A stretch of 64,000 nt of DNA from Brassica napus (taxonomy: Eukaryota; Streptophyta; Magnoliopsida; Brassicales; Brassicaceae). Below the pieces are notes generated by a model. It was given only the letters and a program-made list of their open reading frames with translations, was not told where the DNA came from and did not search any database. Shown in pieces: positions 43,934 through 54,712 of the stretch (position 1 is the stretch's first letter; every line of letters starts with the position of its first letter). Location of the stretch: assembly GCF_020379485.1 (NCBI RefSeq), contig NC_063436.1, positions 15,269,389-15,333,388 of the forward strand, read 5' to 3'. A program made the translations under genes and the position numbers.

Positions 43934-46900
43934 CTAAAAAAACCATCTTCCCCACGCTGCTGTCTGTGATGCTTCAGCTTGTGAGGATTGAGGAACTTCC
44001 CATCGTGATGGTTGAGCTTGTGAGGATTGACCTTGTGAAGATTGAGGAACTTCCCATGCTGAGGATTGATTTTGTGAGGTTTGAGCTTCTGAGGATTGAG
44101 CTTGTGACTCGCCAAAGTGTAGTCCCTGCAACATATAAATGAATTGTTAGACACATTACCGAGAGCTAAAAAACAATGAGATAGAAACTAAGACCCTAAC
44201 CTGATATTTCCTTGGTCTGCCTCTTGGTTTCTTAGGTGGACTCTCAACAAAAGCCTTCCGACATGTATTCTTGTAGTGCCCTTCTTCTTTGCAATTAGAG
44301 CATGTCATTACCCTGTTCGCACGACTCAGCTTGGTAGTAGACACTGTCTCATTGGTTCCCTTCTTTCGATCATGGTTTTTAGGCCTACCAGGCTTGCCAT
44401 TTCGATTAGGTGGTGGAATCACACCTAATCTATTGGTCCGAGGCCACTCTATCATCCCATTTACAGGTCTGATCCCAAAACTGTAGGTTTCACGCCACTT
44501 AGAGGTTGTGTAGAAAGGAGCAACAAATTCAGAGACTTTTCTTCCCACGCCAAGGATGACCTTAGCAGCATGGATGCATGGAATACCATTCATTTGCCAG
44601 CTTCGACATGCACAAGTCTCATTCTCCAAATTCACCACATAAGACTGGTCTCTATCTTCCACCTCAGTCTCTGGCCCAATTGCCCAACGCAGACTACATT
44701 CTTTTGACTTCTTCTCAACCCTGTCTAACTCTTTATGTGTCTTCGGGGTGAACCTAGTCTTCCTGTCCTTAGCCATCTTAGACCTATTGTAGTTCCTAGT
44801 CATACATTGGCGCCTAATCTCCTCTAACATGTCTAGCAGAGGTTTCTTCCTAGGCTCCCTGATGGTCTTGTTGAAGGACTCACACAAGTTGTTCAGATTA
44901 TCATTGCAGTAGGAGCCTATCTTGAAGAAAGCTCTAGACCAAGTCTCTGGCTTTGTCTTTATCAGAGATGCATGTGCGCCAGGATCATAGTTCTTAAGCT
45001 CGTCCATGTTGTAGTTGAACATACCAGGAGTGTAGCTCCTTGCAATGAACCAGAAGAACCTCTGTAACCTTAGATCTTTTCCACCTTTCCTCCAGTTCTC
45101 GTAGATATGGCGACAACACTGTCTATGCTCAGCTTCTGGAAGGAGGGTATGAACTGCCTTCACTAATCCCTACAAGATCAGAAAAAAAAAAGAAATCAGA
45201 AACAAGAATCAAACATTCATTGAGTATCATGAAAGCAAAGTGTTTACCTTTTGTTTGTCAGACATTATAACAAAGCCGTTCCCATTTTCCAATCCCAAAT
45301 CCAAGGCCAAACGCTTCACAAACCAATCCCAGTTTGTATCATTCTCTATCTCCACTACAGCCCAAGCAATAGGGACAATCCTATTGTCTCCATCTCTTCC
45401 AACCGCAGCCAACAACTGTCCCTTGATGTCCCATTTCAAAAAGGCTCCATCTAAGCCAATAACAGGCCTACAAGTCTTCTTCCATGCTTCCTTTTGTGCT
45501 TGGAAACACATGTAGAGTCTATAGAACCGCTGCTTGCTTCCAACCGTGGCTCCTGGTATGGTCTCAATTTCCATGGTTGATCCAGGATTGCTCCTCAATA
45601 TCTCTGCTTGGTAATCCCAGATTTTATCAAAATGCTCTTCATGGGTCTTCCTCCTTTCTTTCATCACCTTCGTCTTGGCCTTAATGCATGAGTTTTCTAA
45701 AACTTCCATCTTATACTCCCTCAATATCTCAGCCTGTATCTCCTTTGCCGTGAGCTTAGGATTCAGCCTTAACCTCTCAGCAAATAGACTTGCAATTGCT
45801 GACCTCTTAAGTATCTTGGAATACCCTGTCCTCTCACACTTATGGTCATTGACGTATGTCTTTACCATCAACTTCTGTTTCCTCCTATCATACGAACAGT
45901 AGACCATCCAGGGACAAGGAGCCTCATCATCTCTCATCTCAGCGGCACATTTTGCACCCATCTTCAAGCTACTGGATCTGTAGTACTTGATGTTGTATCT
46001 GGTTTTCAGGGTATACCTCAGACAAGCATGTTTGAAGTCCTCAGCATCTGAAAATGTCTTGCCTAGCTGAAGGAGCTCCTCTGGATCAGTGTCTTCTCTG
46101 TAAGCTTGCGCAGGTCTCATCTCCTCTTCATTCTCATCATCTGATGACACAGGATCAGGGATTTTATCATCATCCCATGCATCATCATCGCCTTCGTCTT
46201 CATCAACCTCACAGTCATCATTTTTTGCTTTATCACCAAAATAAAGACTCAAATCTGTACAACCAACTTCCTCAATGCCAGCAATACCGTCCTCATCTTC
46301 CCTACCATCATCACCTATATCCCCAAATTCCTCAATCTGGAGAAATTCTTCTCTGTCATCACCATCATCACCTAGACTCCTCTCCGAGTTTACCTTCTGC
46401 TTCTTCGATTGTCTAGGAGACACAGGCGACCCGCCATATGAAGTTCCCCGCCTTGTCTTCTTCGCAACTGTTGATGCCAACATCTCAGTCTCTGGCCATT
46501 CTTCTCTGTCATCACCAGAAGGAGCCACATTTACCTTCTGCTTCTTCGAAACTCTAGGAGACAGAGTTGAACCACGCCTCGTGGCCTTCACCGGAGATGG
46601 CGACCCATATGAAGTTCCCCTCCTCGTGGTCTTCTCCGGAGATGACGCAGGCGACCCATATGAAGTTCCCCGCCTTGTTTTCGACGCCTTCGACACCTCT
46701 GTAGATGCCAACATCGATATCCCTTCAACGCTTTTACGAATCCTCGATCTCTCCGGCGATGACAAACTCACAGAAGCATCGCGTTCTCCACCCTTCTTCG
46801 ACTCTTGAACCGCTTCGTCACTCCCGTAATCGAAATTCCTCATCGCTCCGAAAATCATTACCTCCCTTCCATTCCTTGTGAACTTCGTCTTTACCATCTC

Positions 46901-46969
46901 CTCACCATTACAAGAGAAATCCCCAAATCGATTTGAGAAATTAGGGTTACGTTCAAACACGGGTTTCAT
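43934..46969 (-). CDS. MuDR-type (MULE) transposase
   Basis: Exons 46969-45248, 45169-44201 and 44125-43934 join in phase 0 to a 960-residue protein with no internal stop. The N-terminus has repeated TRRGTSYGSP and SKKQKVN motifs (about 98-210), which look like nuclear-localisation or phosphorylation repeats, and acidic tracts. A MuDR N-terminal DNA-binding domain (KTFSDAEDFKHACLRYTLK...CPWMVYCSYDRR) precedes the DDE domain: D507 (GLDGAFLKWDIKG), D571 (IMSDKQKGLVKAV) and probably E671 (NLCESFNKTI). A SWIM finger (CACRSWQMNGIPCIH) and a CCHC knuckle (CSNCKEEGHYKNTC) follow. The C-terminus is Ser/Gln-rich with two EVPQSSQ repeats. All catalytic residues are present. Confidence 0.93.
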
Positions 46970-47034
46970 TTTGTTTGATTGAAATCAAACACATCTTTTG
47001 ACCAATAAAAATAAACATGTGTGATAATCTTCCG

Positions 47035-47378
47035 AAAAGTCCACTAGCTCAGTGGCAAAACCCCCTTAGGTCCACGAGTGCACGGGTTCGAGTCCAGCTA
47101 ACAACAATTTTAATTAAGCAAAACGACATCGTCTTGAGATTTTGTGTTTAACAAAACAACTGAATGAAACGACGTAGTTTCACTAAACGGAAGTAATTAA
47201 CGGTGAGTTAACACTGTCTTAACTGTCGGTTAACGGTGTGTTAATCTGGTCAGTCAATCGTAAGTTTCTTAATAAACCCGAAAAGTCAACAAAAGTTCAG
47301 GATTTTATTGGTCAGGCTCGAGTACAGGTTTCTTTTGGCAATTCCCGCAAAGTTCAGTGTTTTTTTGGCCGATTTCTC
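47035..47378 (+). repeat. Right terminal inverted repeat of the MULE, with tRNA-like boxes
   Basis: The plus strand at 47045-47055 reads TAGCTCAGTGG (exact A box). GGTTCGAGTCC (exact B box) follows at about 47085-47096. The spacing is close to that of a tRNA, but arms needed for a true cloverleaf are not intact. The transposase start codon (46969) lies about 65 bases inside this repeat. Confidence 0.85.
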
Positions 47379-47388
47379 ATTAATCATT

Positions 47389-47809
47389 GCATATCTTGGA
47401 CTAATGTTTTGACAAAACTCATACATATATCTAAAAACAATATATATTGTTATATCACTTGTGTGATATGTTGAAGATTATTGATTTTTTGGTTTATTTA
47501 CAAGTGTGTTTTGGTTTCAGTCAGAATTTTGTAAACTAGTGGCTGTTTTGGATTCATAGCATAGTAGTAACTGATGGTAAACACAAGATGAACAAGTTTC
47601 AGAATTGTTTTTTTTTTTCTAAAGAATGTATGTTTTAGACCATCGTTTATTACACAAACTAGCATTAACATTATATATCGTGGAACAAATATTTTGGTTA
47701 GAATGATGAAAAAAATTGTAAATAAAGTTTTTTTTTATCTTTTTCAATTGACGATCCTTTTATAGTTAATACTAGTATATAACTAATCTTAAAGCAACCA
47801 ATAACATCC
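47389..47809. other. Intergenic DNA between the MULE and tRNA-Trp
   Basis: AT-rich sequence without recognisable features. It continues the 3' flank of the cysteine-rich peptide gene that the MULE split. Confidence 0.45.
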
Positions 47810-47881
47810 GGATCCGTGGCGCAATGGTAGCGCGTCTGACTCCAGATCAGAAGGTTGCGTGTTCGATTCACGTCGGGTTCA
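47810..47881 (+). tRNA. tRNA-Trp (CCA anticodon)
   Basis: The 72-nt sequence folds as a cloverleaf. Acceptor GGATCCG pairs with CGGGTTC plus discriminator A, the D arm is GCGC...GCGC, and the anticodon stem TCTGA/TCAGA encloses the loop CTCCAGA with anticodon CCA at 47842-47844. The T arm contains GTTCGATTC. There is no intron and no encoded CCA tail. It matches plant nuclear tRNA-Trp. Confidence 0.96.
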
Positions 47882-47905
47882 AAACCCCGAAAGTATCTCC
47901 GGAAC

Positions 47906-47913
47906 TTTTTTTT
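47906..47913 (+). terminator. Pol III terminator of tRNA-Trp
   Basis: A run of eight T residues begins about 24 bases past the tRNA, consistent with Pol III termination. A second T run follows. Confidence 0.7.
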
Positions 47914-48070
47914 CCTTTTTTTTCCTTCTCGAATCTATGATTTGCCCAAATTTCCCTAATAGAAGTTCTGATTCTTGAGACGAATTAGGTTTTGTTCTTA
48001 TCTTCATCCCTTCGATTCGATCCTACCCTTTTTGTTTCTCCTCCCTCTTGAATTCACACCATCAAGCTCC

Positions 48071-49531
48071 ATGGATCTCCACCTTCCGATTCTCCTCCTC
48101 TGTGTAATAGCTGCGTCGTGCTTCCCTTCTGGGCTCGCTTCATCTCCGGTTGACTCCTCCGTCTGCAATCACGAATTCGAGCTGTTCCGGTTCGATCTAG
48201 CCTCGAAATGCCCTCCTTCTCTCCGTCCAAGTCCTCCTATCGAGGTATCGTGAATTAGTTATTGTGTAATAAAACCCTTCCTTGTTGTGTAATAAACCGT
48301 CACCAATTGTTGTCTGCAATTGCAAAAATTGAAAATTGGATATTAAAGTTTTGATTTTTGCGATATGGCAGGTGGATGGAGACTCGCTGGATAGGTTAAT
48401 GGCTTTGAACCATGATGATGGAAATGCTTATGTCTCTGTACTCTTTTATGCTTCTTGGTGCCCGTTCTCACGTGCTGTGCGAACTAAGTTTGATATGTTG
48501 AGTTTGATGTTCCCTCAGATACAGCATTTAGCTGTTGAGCATTCTCAAGCACTACCATCGTAAGCAGCCTTGTTTAGTCACTAGTCTTTGTTAAAAGCAC
48601 TACATAGCAACTTAGTTTGCTTCTTAGCTTTTCTTCATAATCTGTTCCTTAATCATATTTTTACCGATTTAGGATCAATATTAATTATTGTTATGTGTGT
48701 TTGTTGTTACTTAATCTTACATTTCATTGATAAATACTCATTTTGATTTGTGTAATTGTATTACTAGTGGGTTCCTCTTTCATTTATTTATATGTCTTAT
48801 CATGTGTTTTGTGCTTATCCTTTGTTTATTAACTGGTATCATTAAATTGAGTTGTTGCAGTGTCTTTTCAAGGTATGGTATCCATAGCTTACCTTCAATC
48901 CTGATGGTAAACCAAACTTTAAAGGCGCGATACCATGGTCGTAAGGATCTTACATCCCTGATTGAGTTTTATGATGAATCAACAGGTGATCCACCACCCC
49001 CACGTATTTTCTTGTGTTCGTTTTTTTTTGGGCAATGCTTGTGTTATCTTATAATATTCCTGAATCTCTGCCTGAAAATTAACTGATGATTATTATGGTT
49101 TTACAGGTCTCAAACCTGTCCAGTATGTGGCTGAAGGGGAACCAGCAACCACCTTAGACGCTACCGACGGTAGCCTGATCACATGGCTACGCAATGGGAC
49201 ATCTATTAGTGAAATATTCAAACGAGATCCGTTCTTGGTACTGTCTCTGCTGTTTATCTGTATACAAGTGGCAATCCTCGTCTTCCCCATAGCAGAATCA
49301 CGCATGAAAGCGTTGTGGGCCTCTTATGCTCCCAATCTGAACCTGGAAAGATTTGGAGAGGTAAGCCAAGTGTTCAGCCGTGCTCTTCACATGGTCGATG
49401 TGCGGAGACTATGGTTGAAACTAAGACTCGTCAAAACAAGGAGCTTTCATGAAAGGGCGAAGAACGCTCAAGCCTGGGCTTCATCTCTCGCGTCCGTCTC
49501 TCTAGGCCAAACTTCATCAGACCAATCCTGA
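48071..49531 (+). CDS. APRL5: 5'-adenylylsulfate reductase-like protein (thioredoxin-like), APRL5 type
   Basis: Four exons: 48071-48244, 48372-48559, 48861-48985, 49107-49531, giving 303 residues. A signal peptide ([20 protein letters not shown]) is followed by a thioredoxin-like domain. The active-site motif there is W87-C-P-F-S91, with only one cysteine, so normal dithiol exchange is unlikely. A membrane segment ([19 protein letters not shown]) and a basic cytosolic tail follow. The Arabidopsis APRL5/APRL7 proteins share this plan. Position favours APRL5 (At3g03860). Despite the name it lacks the PAPS/APS reductase domain. The tRNA-Trp lies about 190 bases upstream on the same strand. Confidence 0.92.
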
Positions 49532-50131
49532 TCCCTTGAGAGATCCTTGTAGTATCTTGTCAGCATTGGAAAGAGATAAGCTTTAAGTGTGTTCTGGAAA
49601 AAGTTCCCTTACATAGTAATGTTATACTGACTTTTGAGTTAACTTGTCTGCATTAAAGCATGTAAATCCAGGAACAGCTTTGCTTCTGTTTGTGAATATC
49701 TTTCTCTTTTCTTTTTTTTTTTTATAAATCTGAGATATCTGTTTTGACCTCATTTCTCTGAGTCGAGAATAATTTGATTGTTTCATCTAACATTTCTCTG
49801 AATCTTATTGTAATGTTTGCCTGAATTGTGTTGGCTCCATGATAGTTACATGAAATGGTACGCCGTTATCATGTGCCTGTTGCATCACAGAGGATAGCAC
49901 ATAGCATTTTATGAATGTTTCACGGTTTACTACAAGCCTGAACCATTTTTCAAATATTATTGAACCATCACAATCATGAGGATGGTGATTAAGATATCTG
50001 CTTACTTCATAATAAGATACATTAACTTGAGGAGAACGCAACTCAAGAACTTAAAGCTTAGAAAGATTCATTTCTTGCTGCTGGTTGGATCATTTAACCT
50101 GTCTAGCTCAGGACTCTGCAGTCATTTGGTC
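49532..50131. other. Convergent 3' regions of APRL5 and the RLP46-like gene
   Basis: Non-coding as far as I can see. A segment at about 50088-50103 (GATCATTTAACCTGTCTAGCT) echoes 50398-50416 in the RLP gene, a small partial duplication. Confidence 0.45.
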
Positions 50132-52877
50132 TCAAGGAGACGAAGCTTTCATTTTCTTAAACCCTTCTCTGTTCTTGAGAGATCTCCGTGGAGGTGGTGG
50201 TCTGCTGAAATAGCCAACCACATACATTATCACAACCGCCATAAGAAACCCACATGGACAACCAATGACTGCACCTTTCCATGAAACCAATGCTTCCTCT
50301 TCCTCTTCTTCCTCTGGTGGTTCTCTCTGTGTTGCATTATAACATGGTACTTGGATCTGCATTCCACATAGTTTGCTGTTGTTCGCGTAAATGTTTGGAT
50401 CATTTAACCTGTTTAGCTGAGAACTCTCAGGAATAGGACCTGTAAGCTTGTTGTTACTCAAGCCCAAAGTGTTCAGCTCACTGAGGTTGGATAAAGTTTT
50501 GGGGATCTCTCCAGAGAGGTTGTTGTGTGAAAGGTCTAAGACCTCTATCTTCTCAAGACCTCCAAAGCTCCGTGGGATCAATCCAGAGATGTCGTTGTAA
50601 GAGAGGTTCAAAAGCTTTAAGCTTCTGAGATTGCCTAAGGAAGCTGGGAGCTCTCCTCGTAGCTTGTTCTTGGAGAGGTCCAAGAGTGTGTAGAGGTAGA
50701 GGTTTCTGTTGGCAAGACCTTGCTTTGAGTTCTTCCAGTTCACTGCCAAGTCATGTATCTCAATACCGAAGTTGAGCATAAAACTAAAAGCGGAAGAGTT
50801 GCTTGTGGGAGATACCATCATCCCTGTGAGGTTCCCAAGAGATGAAGGAAGAGACCCATCAAGCTCGTTGTCTGAGAGATCCAAGACCTTGAGGCTTGTG
50901 AGGTTTGATATGTCTTCTGGTATTGAGCCTTTGATGGAGTTGTTTCTCAGGCTAAGCACCTCTAGAGATGGAGATAGCCCTGATGGAATGCTGCCGGAGA
51001 TTCTGTTGTCATGAAGGTCAAGATGGATCAAGAATGGGAGATTTTTGAAGTCCTGAGGGAACTCTCCGGTGAAGTTGTTCTGACTCATGGAGAGCATTAT
51101 GGTGAAAAGCCCAAAGGAAGCTGGAACATCACCTGAGAACTCGTTTGAAGATATGTCGAGAACCGCGAGCAATGAACTGGGGCTGAACCTTGGGAACTCA
51201 CCTGATAGCTTGTTCTTAGACAAGTCCAGTAGCAGCAGCCTGTAGGCATTTGTAATAGTCTTTGGTACTGGTCCTGAGAAGTTGTTTTCAGACAGCATCA
51301 GTACCATTACCGCGCTTAAACCGCCTATAGTATCAGGAATCTGACCAGAGAAGTTGTTTCTTGATAGGGAAAGAACTGATAGGTTGAAAGTCTGAAACAA
51401 ACTAGGTGGCAGTGAGCCTGAGAGTCTGTTGTCTGACATGATTATGGTTCCTATTTTCAGATCAGCCAACCACTTTGGGAAACTTCCTTCAAGTCTGTTC
51501 ATGCTCAGGTCCAGGAACAGAAGAGATGTTTGGTTCTTGAGCCAATCAGGAATAGTCCCTTCTAAGCCACAAGATCTAAGTGACAGATGTGTCAACTTAG
51601 AGAGTGCAAAGACAGAGCCATTCTTGTTCCACTGGAGTTTGTTTCCTCCGAGCTGCAGTATCTTCAGCTTCTCAAGACTAAACAGCCATGTGGGTATCTC
51701 CCCTGACAAGCCATGGTTATTCTCAAGCTCAAGAGTTTTGAGATTAGTCAGCTTTTGAACAGACGATGGAATGCCACCAGACAAGTTGTTCCTGCTCAGG
51801 GACAGAGTTGAGAGATTGAGCAAGCTCCCTATACCGTCTGGAATCTCAAAGGAGATGGAGTTGTTCTGAAGATCAATGGCTTCAAGCTTAGTTAACTTTG
51901 ACAAGGACAAAGGTATAGGACCAGAGAACTTGTTGTTCTTCAATGATAGTTTCCTCAGTTCAGTAAGGCTCCCTTGTAACACAACACACACAAAACAGTA
52001 TAAAGTCAGTAACATCTACAACCTCCATCTATTAACAGTATATTTAAAGATGTAATAACTTAGTTTTAAAAATTAATAGAACTATCTATAGATGTTGGAT
52101 AAAAATTATAAGTTTTAAATTTAGCAGTACTGTATATCTAAATTTTAAGGTTTTAGACCATAATTTATGTCTGCATTTTTGAATTTTTTTTAAAAATTAT
52201 TTATTTTTAGACTCATAACATGTTCGACCGGCCCTGCCATATATTGTCAAACTTTGAGATTAGTTCTTAAACGTACCTATCTCTGGAGGAATCTCTCCTT
52301 CAATGATATTCTCAGCTAAAATAAGCTCATGCAGATTCTTGAGCTCTTTGATTTCACCACTCAACGTACCACCAATAGCATTCGTGCTCAAGTCAAGGCG
52401 CTCAAGAGTCTTCAAGAAGAACAACTGAGGAGGGATAGAGCCGTTAAAGCTGTTATGGCTCATGTCAAGAGAGACTAACCTGGTCAAGTTGACAAAACCA
52501 TCTCCAGGAATCTCTCCTTGTATGTAATTAGAAGAGACATCTAGCGTTGCAAGAGAGCTTATACGCAGAATCGGTCTCAGAAGGCTTGAGCTCACTGAGC
52601 CAGAGAGAACAAGAGAGTTCAGATTGAGCTCAATCACTTGTAGTGAACGAGTGTTGCATCTCACAACTTGCCATTTGCAGCAATCTGAGTTTGGTCTCCA
52701 GGTTTTTAAACCTTCCAAGGTAATTGCTGCTGTGGAGTGGTTCTTGATGGTCTGAGTAAGCAAGTTCTTGAACTCGAGAAGGGATTGTCTTTGGTCTGGT
52801 GGGCAAGAGAAAGATAGTTGTGGAACCAAGAAGAAGAAGAGGAAGAGGAAGCAGGAGAGAAGACATGGCTTCTGCAT
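50132..52877 (-). CDS. RLP46: LRR receptor-like protein, RLP46-like
   Basis: Two exons, 52877-52277 and 51972-50132 (donor ATAG|GTACGT, acceptor ACAAG), give 813 residues. The order is signal peptide (PCLLSCFLFLFFFLVPQLSFS), LRR N-cap with the CCKWQVVRC pair, more than twenty extracellular leucine-rich repeats, an island region (PTSNSSAFSFMLNFGIEIHD), the last repeats, an acidic EEEEEEE stretch, one membrane helix and a short basic tail. There is no kinase. RLPs partner with SOBIR1/BAK1-type kinases to sense extracellular ligands. Sequence and NIYANNS.LCGMQIQVPC ending match what I recall of Arabidopsis RLP46 (At4g04220), a chromosome 4 gene, so this copy is out of the syntenic order. Confidence 0.88.
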
Positions 52878-53616
52878 TTTTTTTCTCAGGGCTTTTTGTT
52901 TTGTGTCACTCACTCTTCTTCTTCATGTCTTGTTTTATAGTTACAATACAAGAGAGAGATACTGCTAAAAGACTTAGCTTATCGACAATGTTTCTGTTCA
53001 TTGTGGAATCTTTTTTGAACGCACTAAGTGAGAAAACGAGTTGACTTGTAAGGTCTTTCTTTTTGTTTGTATCCTTAAAATAATGAGTTGAAATTTACCT
53101 ATACCGACTTCAATTAGTCGGCTCTGCTTAGGTTTTGAAGTTTCTATTAGTATGTGTAATTTTACTGAGTTAGAAAATCGATTAAATCATGTATGTAAAA
53201 ACTGATTATATTTACAAAAATAATATAATTTTTTTAGCGGTTAACTTTAGTTTATTTGTACAAGAAATTGTTTACCATAGTTGACAAAAAAAAATTGTTT
53301 ACCATATAACAAATTTAAATGTGTTTGGTTGAAAATACAAGAGCTCAAATGTAAAAAAGAACTTTTTATTCTTAGTGCTTCTGAGCATAAGTTATAGACT
53401 CCACATGATTGAGTTTCATTTGTTAAGACTATGAATTCTAATTGATTTTTAGATCAAATTTAATACACAACTAATATTTCAAAAATAATCAGAGAAACTA
53501 AAATTCTTACAACAAGTTAATTAATTTTTTAAAATATACTTTCAGTGTAAAAATATTATAGCTTCCATTTTTGTCTAAATTATTTTGGTTTGAATAACTA
53601 AAATTCTAAGTAACTT
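52878..53616. other. Upstream region of the RLP46-like gene and spacer
   Basis: The leader and promoter of the minus-strand RLP gene occupy the left part. The rest is AT-rich with no recognised feature. Confidence 0.4.
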
Positions 53617-53629
53617 GTGGATATTTTTC

Positions 53630-54403
53630 AGGGGAACTTAAGTTTTTAATCATGAAGTTTCAAAAATAACCTTGAACTCTAAAACATGCCACTTAATACA
53701 TGAATCCTTGGTCAAATACGAATAAATTATGAATTCTTAGTCATTGACCAAGCCCTTTTAAATTTGTAATTAATCATCCGTTAATTAAAAGTTAACAGGC
53801 ATCAAAACGTTGTCATTTTGACAATACGAGAAAACTCTAATTTAAACTCGAAAACCCCAATTTATCTCTTTTAAATTTCTAATTTCTCATTTCATTTCTT
53901 TCTCTAACTCATCTCCTTCATCATCTCCACAAGCGATAAACCTTTTGCAATCTTTGGATTTTTCTTTAGTAGCTTCTATTTCTTTGTATGATCTCTTAGT
54001 GAATTTTGCCTTCAACCATGAAGCTACAATACTTCTTTTGGCATTACAAACCATACACTATCTCATTATATCTTCTAACAATTCAAGCAAAGATTGCTAG
54101 AGAGAGATGAGTTAGAGAAAGAGATGAAATGAGAAATTGGATATTTGTAGGAAATGAATTAGGAGAGATTTTCGGGTTTATATTAGAGTTTTCTCGTGAT
54201 ACTAAATGTATGCTGTTTTTTAATTAACGGATGTTTAGTTATGAAGTTAAAAGGGTTTCGTCAGAAAAGTTCACGAGTTATTCATGTTTAACTAAGAATT
54301 TATGTTTTAAATGGTCTAAAAAGAGTTCAAGATTATTTTGACTTATTTTTTAAAAAAATAGGGTTAAAAAGTCAAATTTTCCTATTTTCCAGTAAATAAA
54401 CTA
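53630..54403. mobile_element. Mutator-like MITE upstream of CCT8
   Basis: Long imperfect inverted repeats (about 200-250 bp) are visible. On the left are TTGAACTCT, GGTCAAATACGAATAA and GAGAAAACTCTAAT. Inverted on the right are GAGTTCAAG, TTATTCATGTTTAACT and AGAGTTTTCTCGTG. The shared flank GTGGATATTTTTC (53617-53629 and 54404-54416) is a likely target duplication, part of which may be coincidental. No protein is encoded. Confidence 0.7.
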
Positions 54404-54712
54404 GTGGATATTTTTCTTTACATGTATCAAAAACAAACTAATTCTCTTTCATAGTCCCTATACTTGCGTATAATCCTCTTTTCATCCCCCGGTACTAATA
54501 AATCTCCACATCGAGGTTAAAATTTCACAAATCAAAAGCACTAAAACGACGTCGTTGAAGAGTAAACTAACGATACGAAAAAAAACAGAGTACTACTGCA
54601 AAACCTCGAAAGGCTTCTAGGTCAATCCAGCCACTTTCACTCTCTCACACAATCGCAGCAAAACCTCGAGAGCTTCCTTCACTTCGACTTTAGCTAATCG
54701 TAATCGGAGAAG

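Larger units (their letters stand above)
42444..47378. mobile_element. Apparently intact two-gene Mutator-like element (MULE)
   Basis: The ends begin GAGAAATCGGCCAAAAAAAC in inverted orientation. Inverted repeats run about 345 bp (42444 to about 42790 and 47035-47378), nearly identical in the first ~50 and from ~70 to ~150 bp. They are flanked by an exact 10-bp duplication, ATTAATCATT (42434-42443 and 47379-47388). Inside are a MuDR-type transposase gene on the minus strand and a GRF zinc-finger gene on the plus strand, arranged tail to tail with each start codon near one inverted repeat. This architecture parallels maize MuDR, with a different second protein. The perfect target duplication and open frames suggest recent, possibly autonomous, activity. 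Confidence 0.94.

Noticed and set aside
45240..46808. Plus-strand open frames opposite the MULE transposase, up to 177 codons
   Set aside because: Shadows of the acidic and Ser-rich transposase coding strand; no homology and no start or splice context.
47037..47100. tRNA-like sequence as a functional tRNA gene
   Set aside because: A and B boxes are good but the acceptor and D stems do not pair, and a diverged copy sits in the other inverted repeat.
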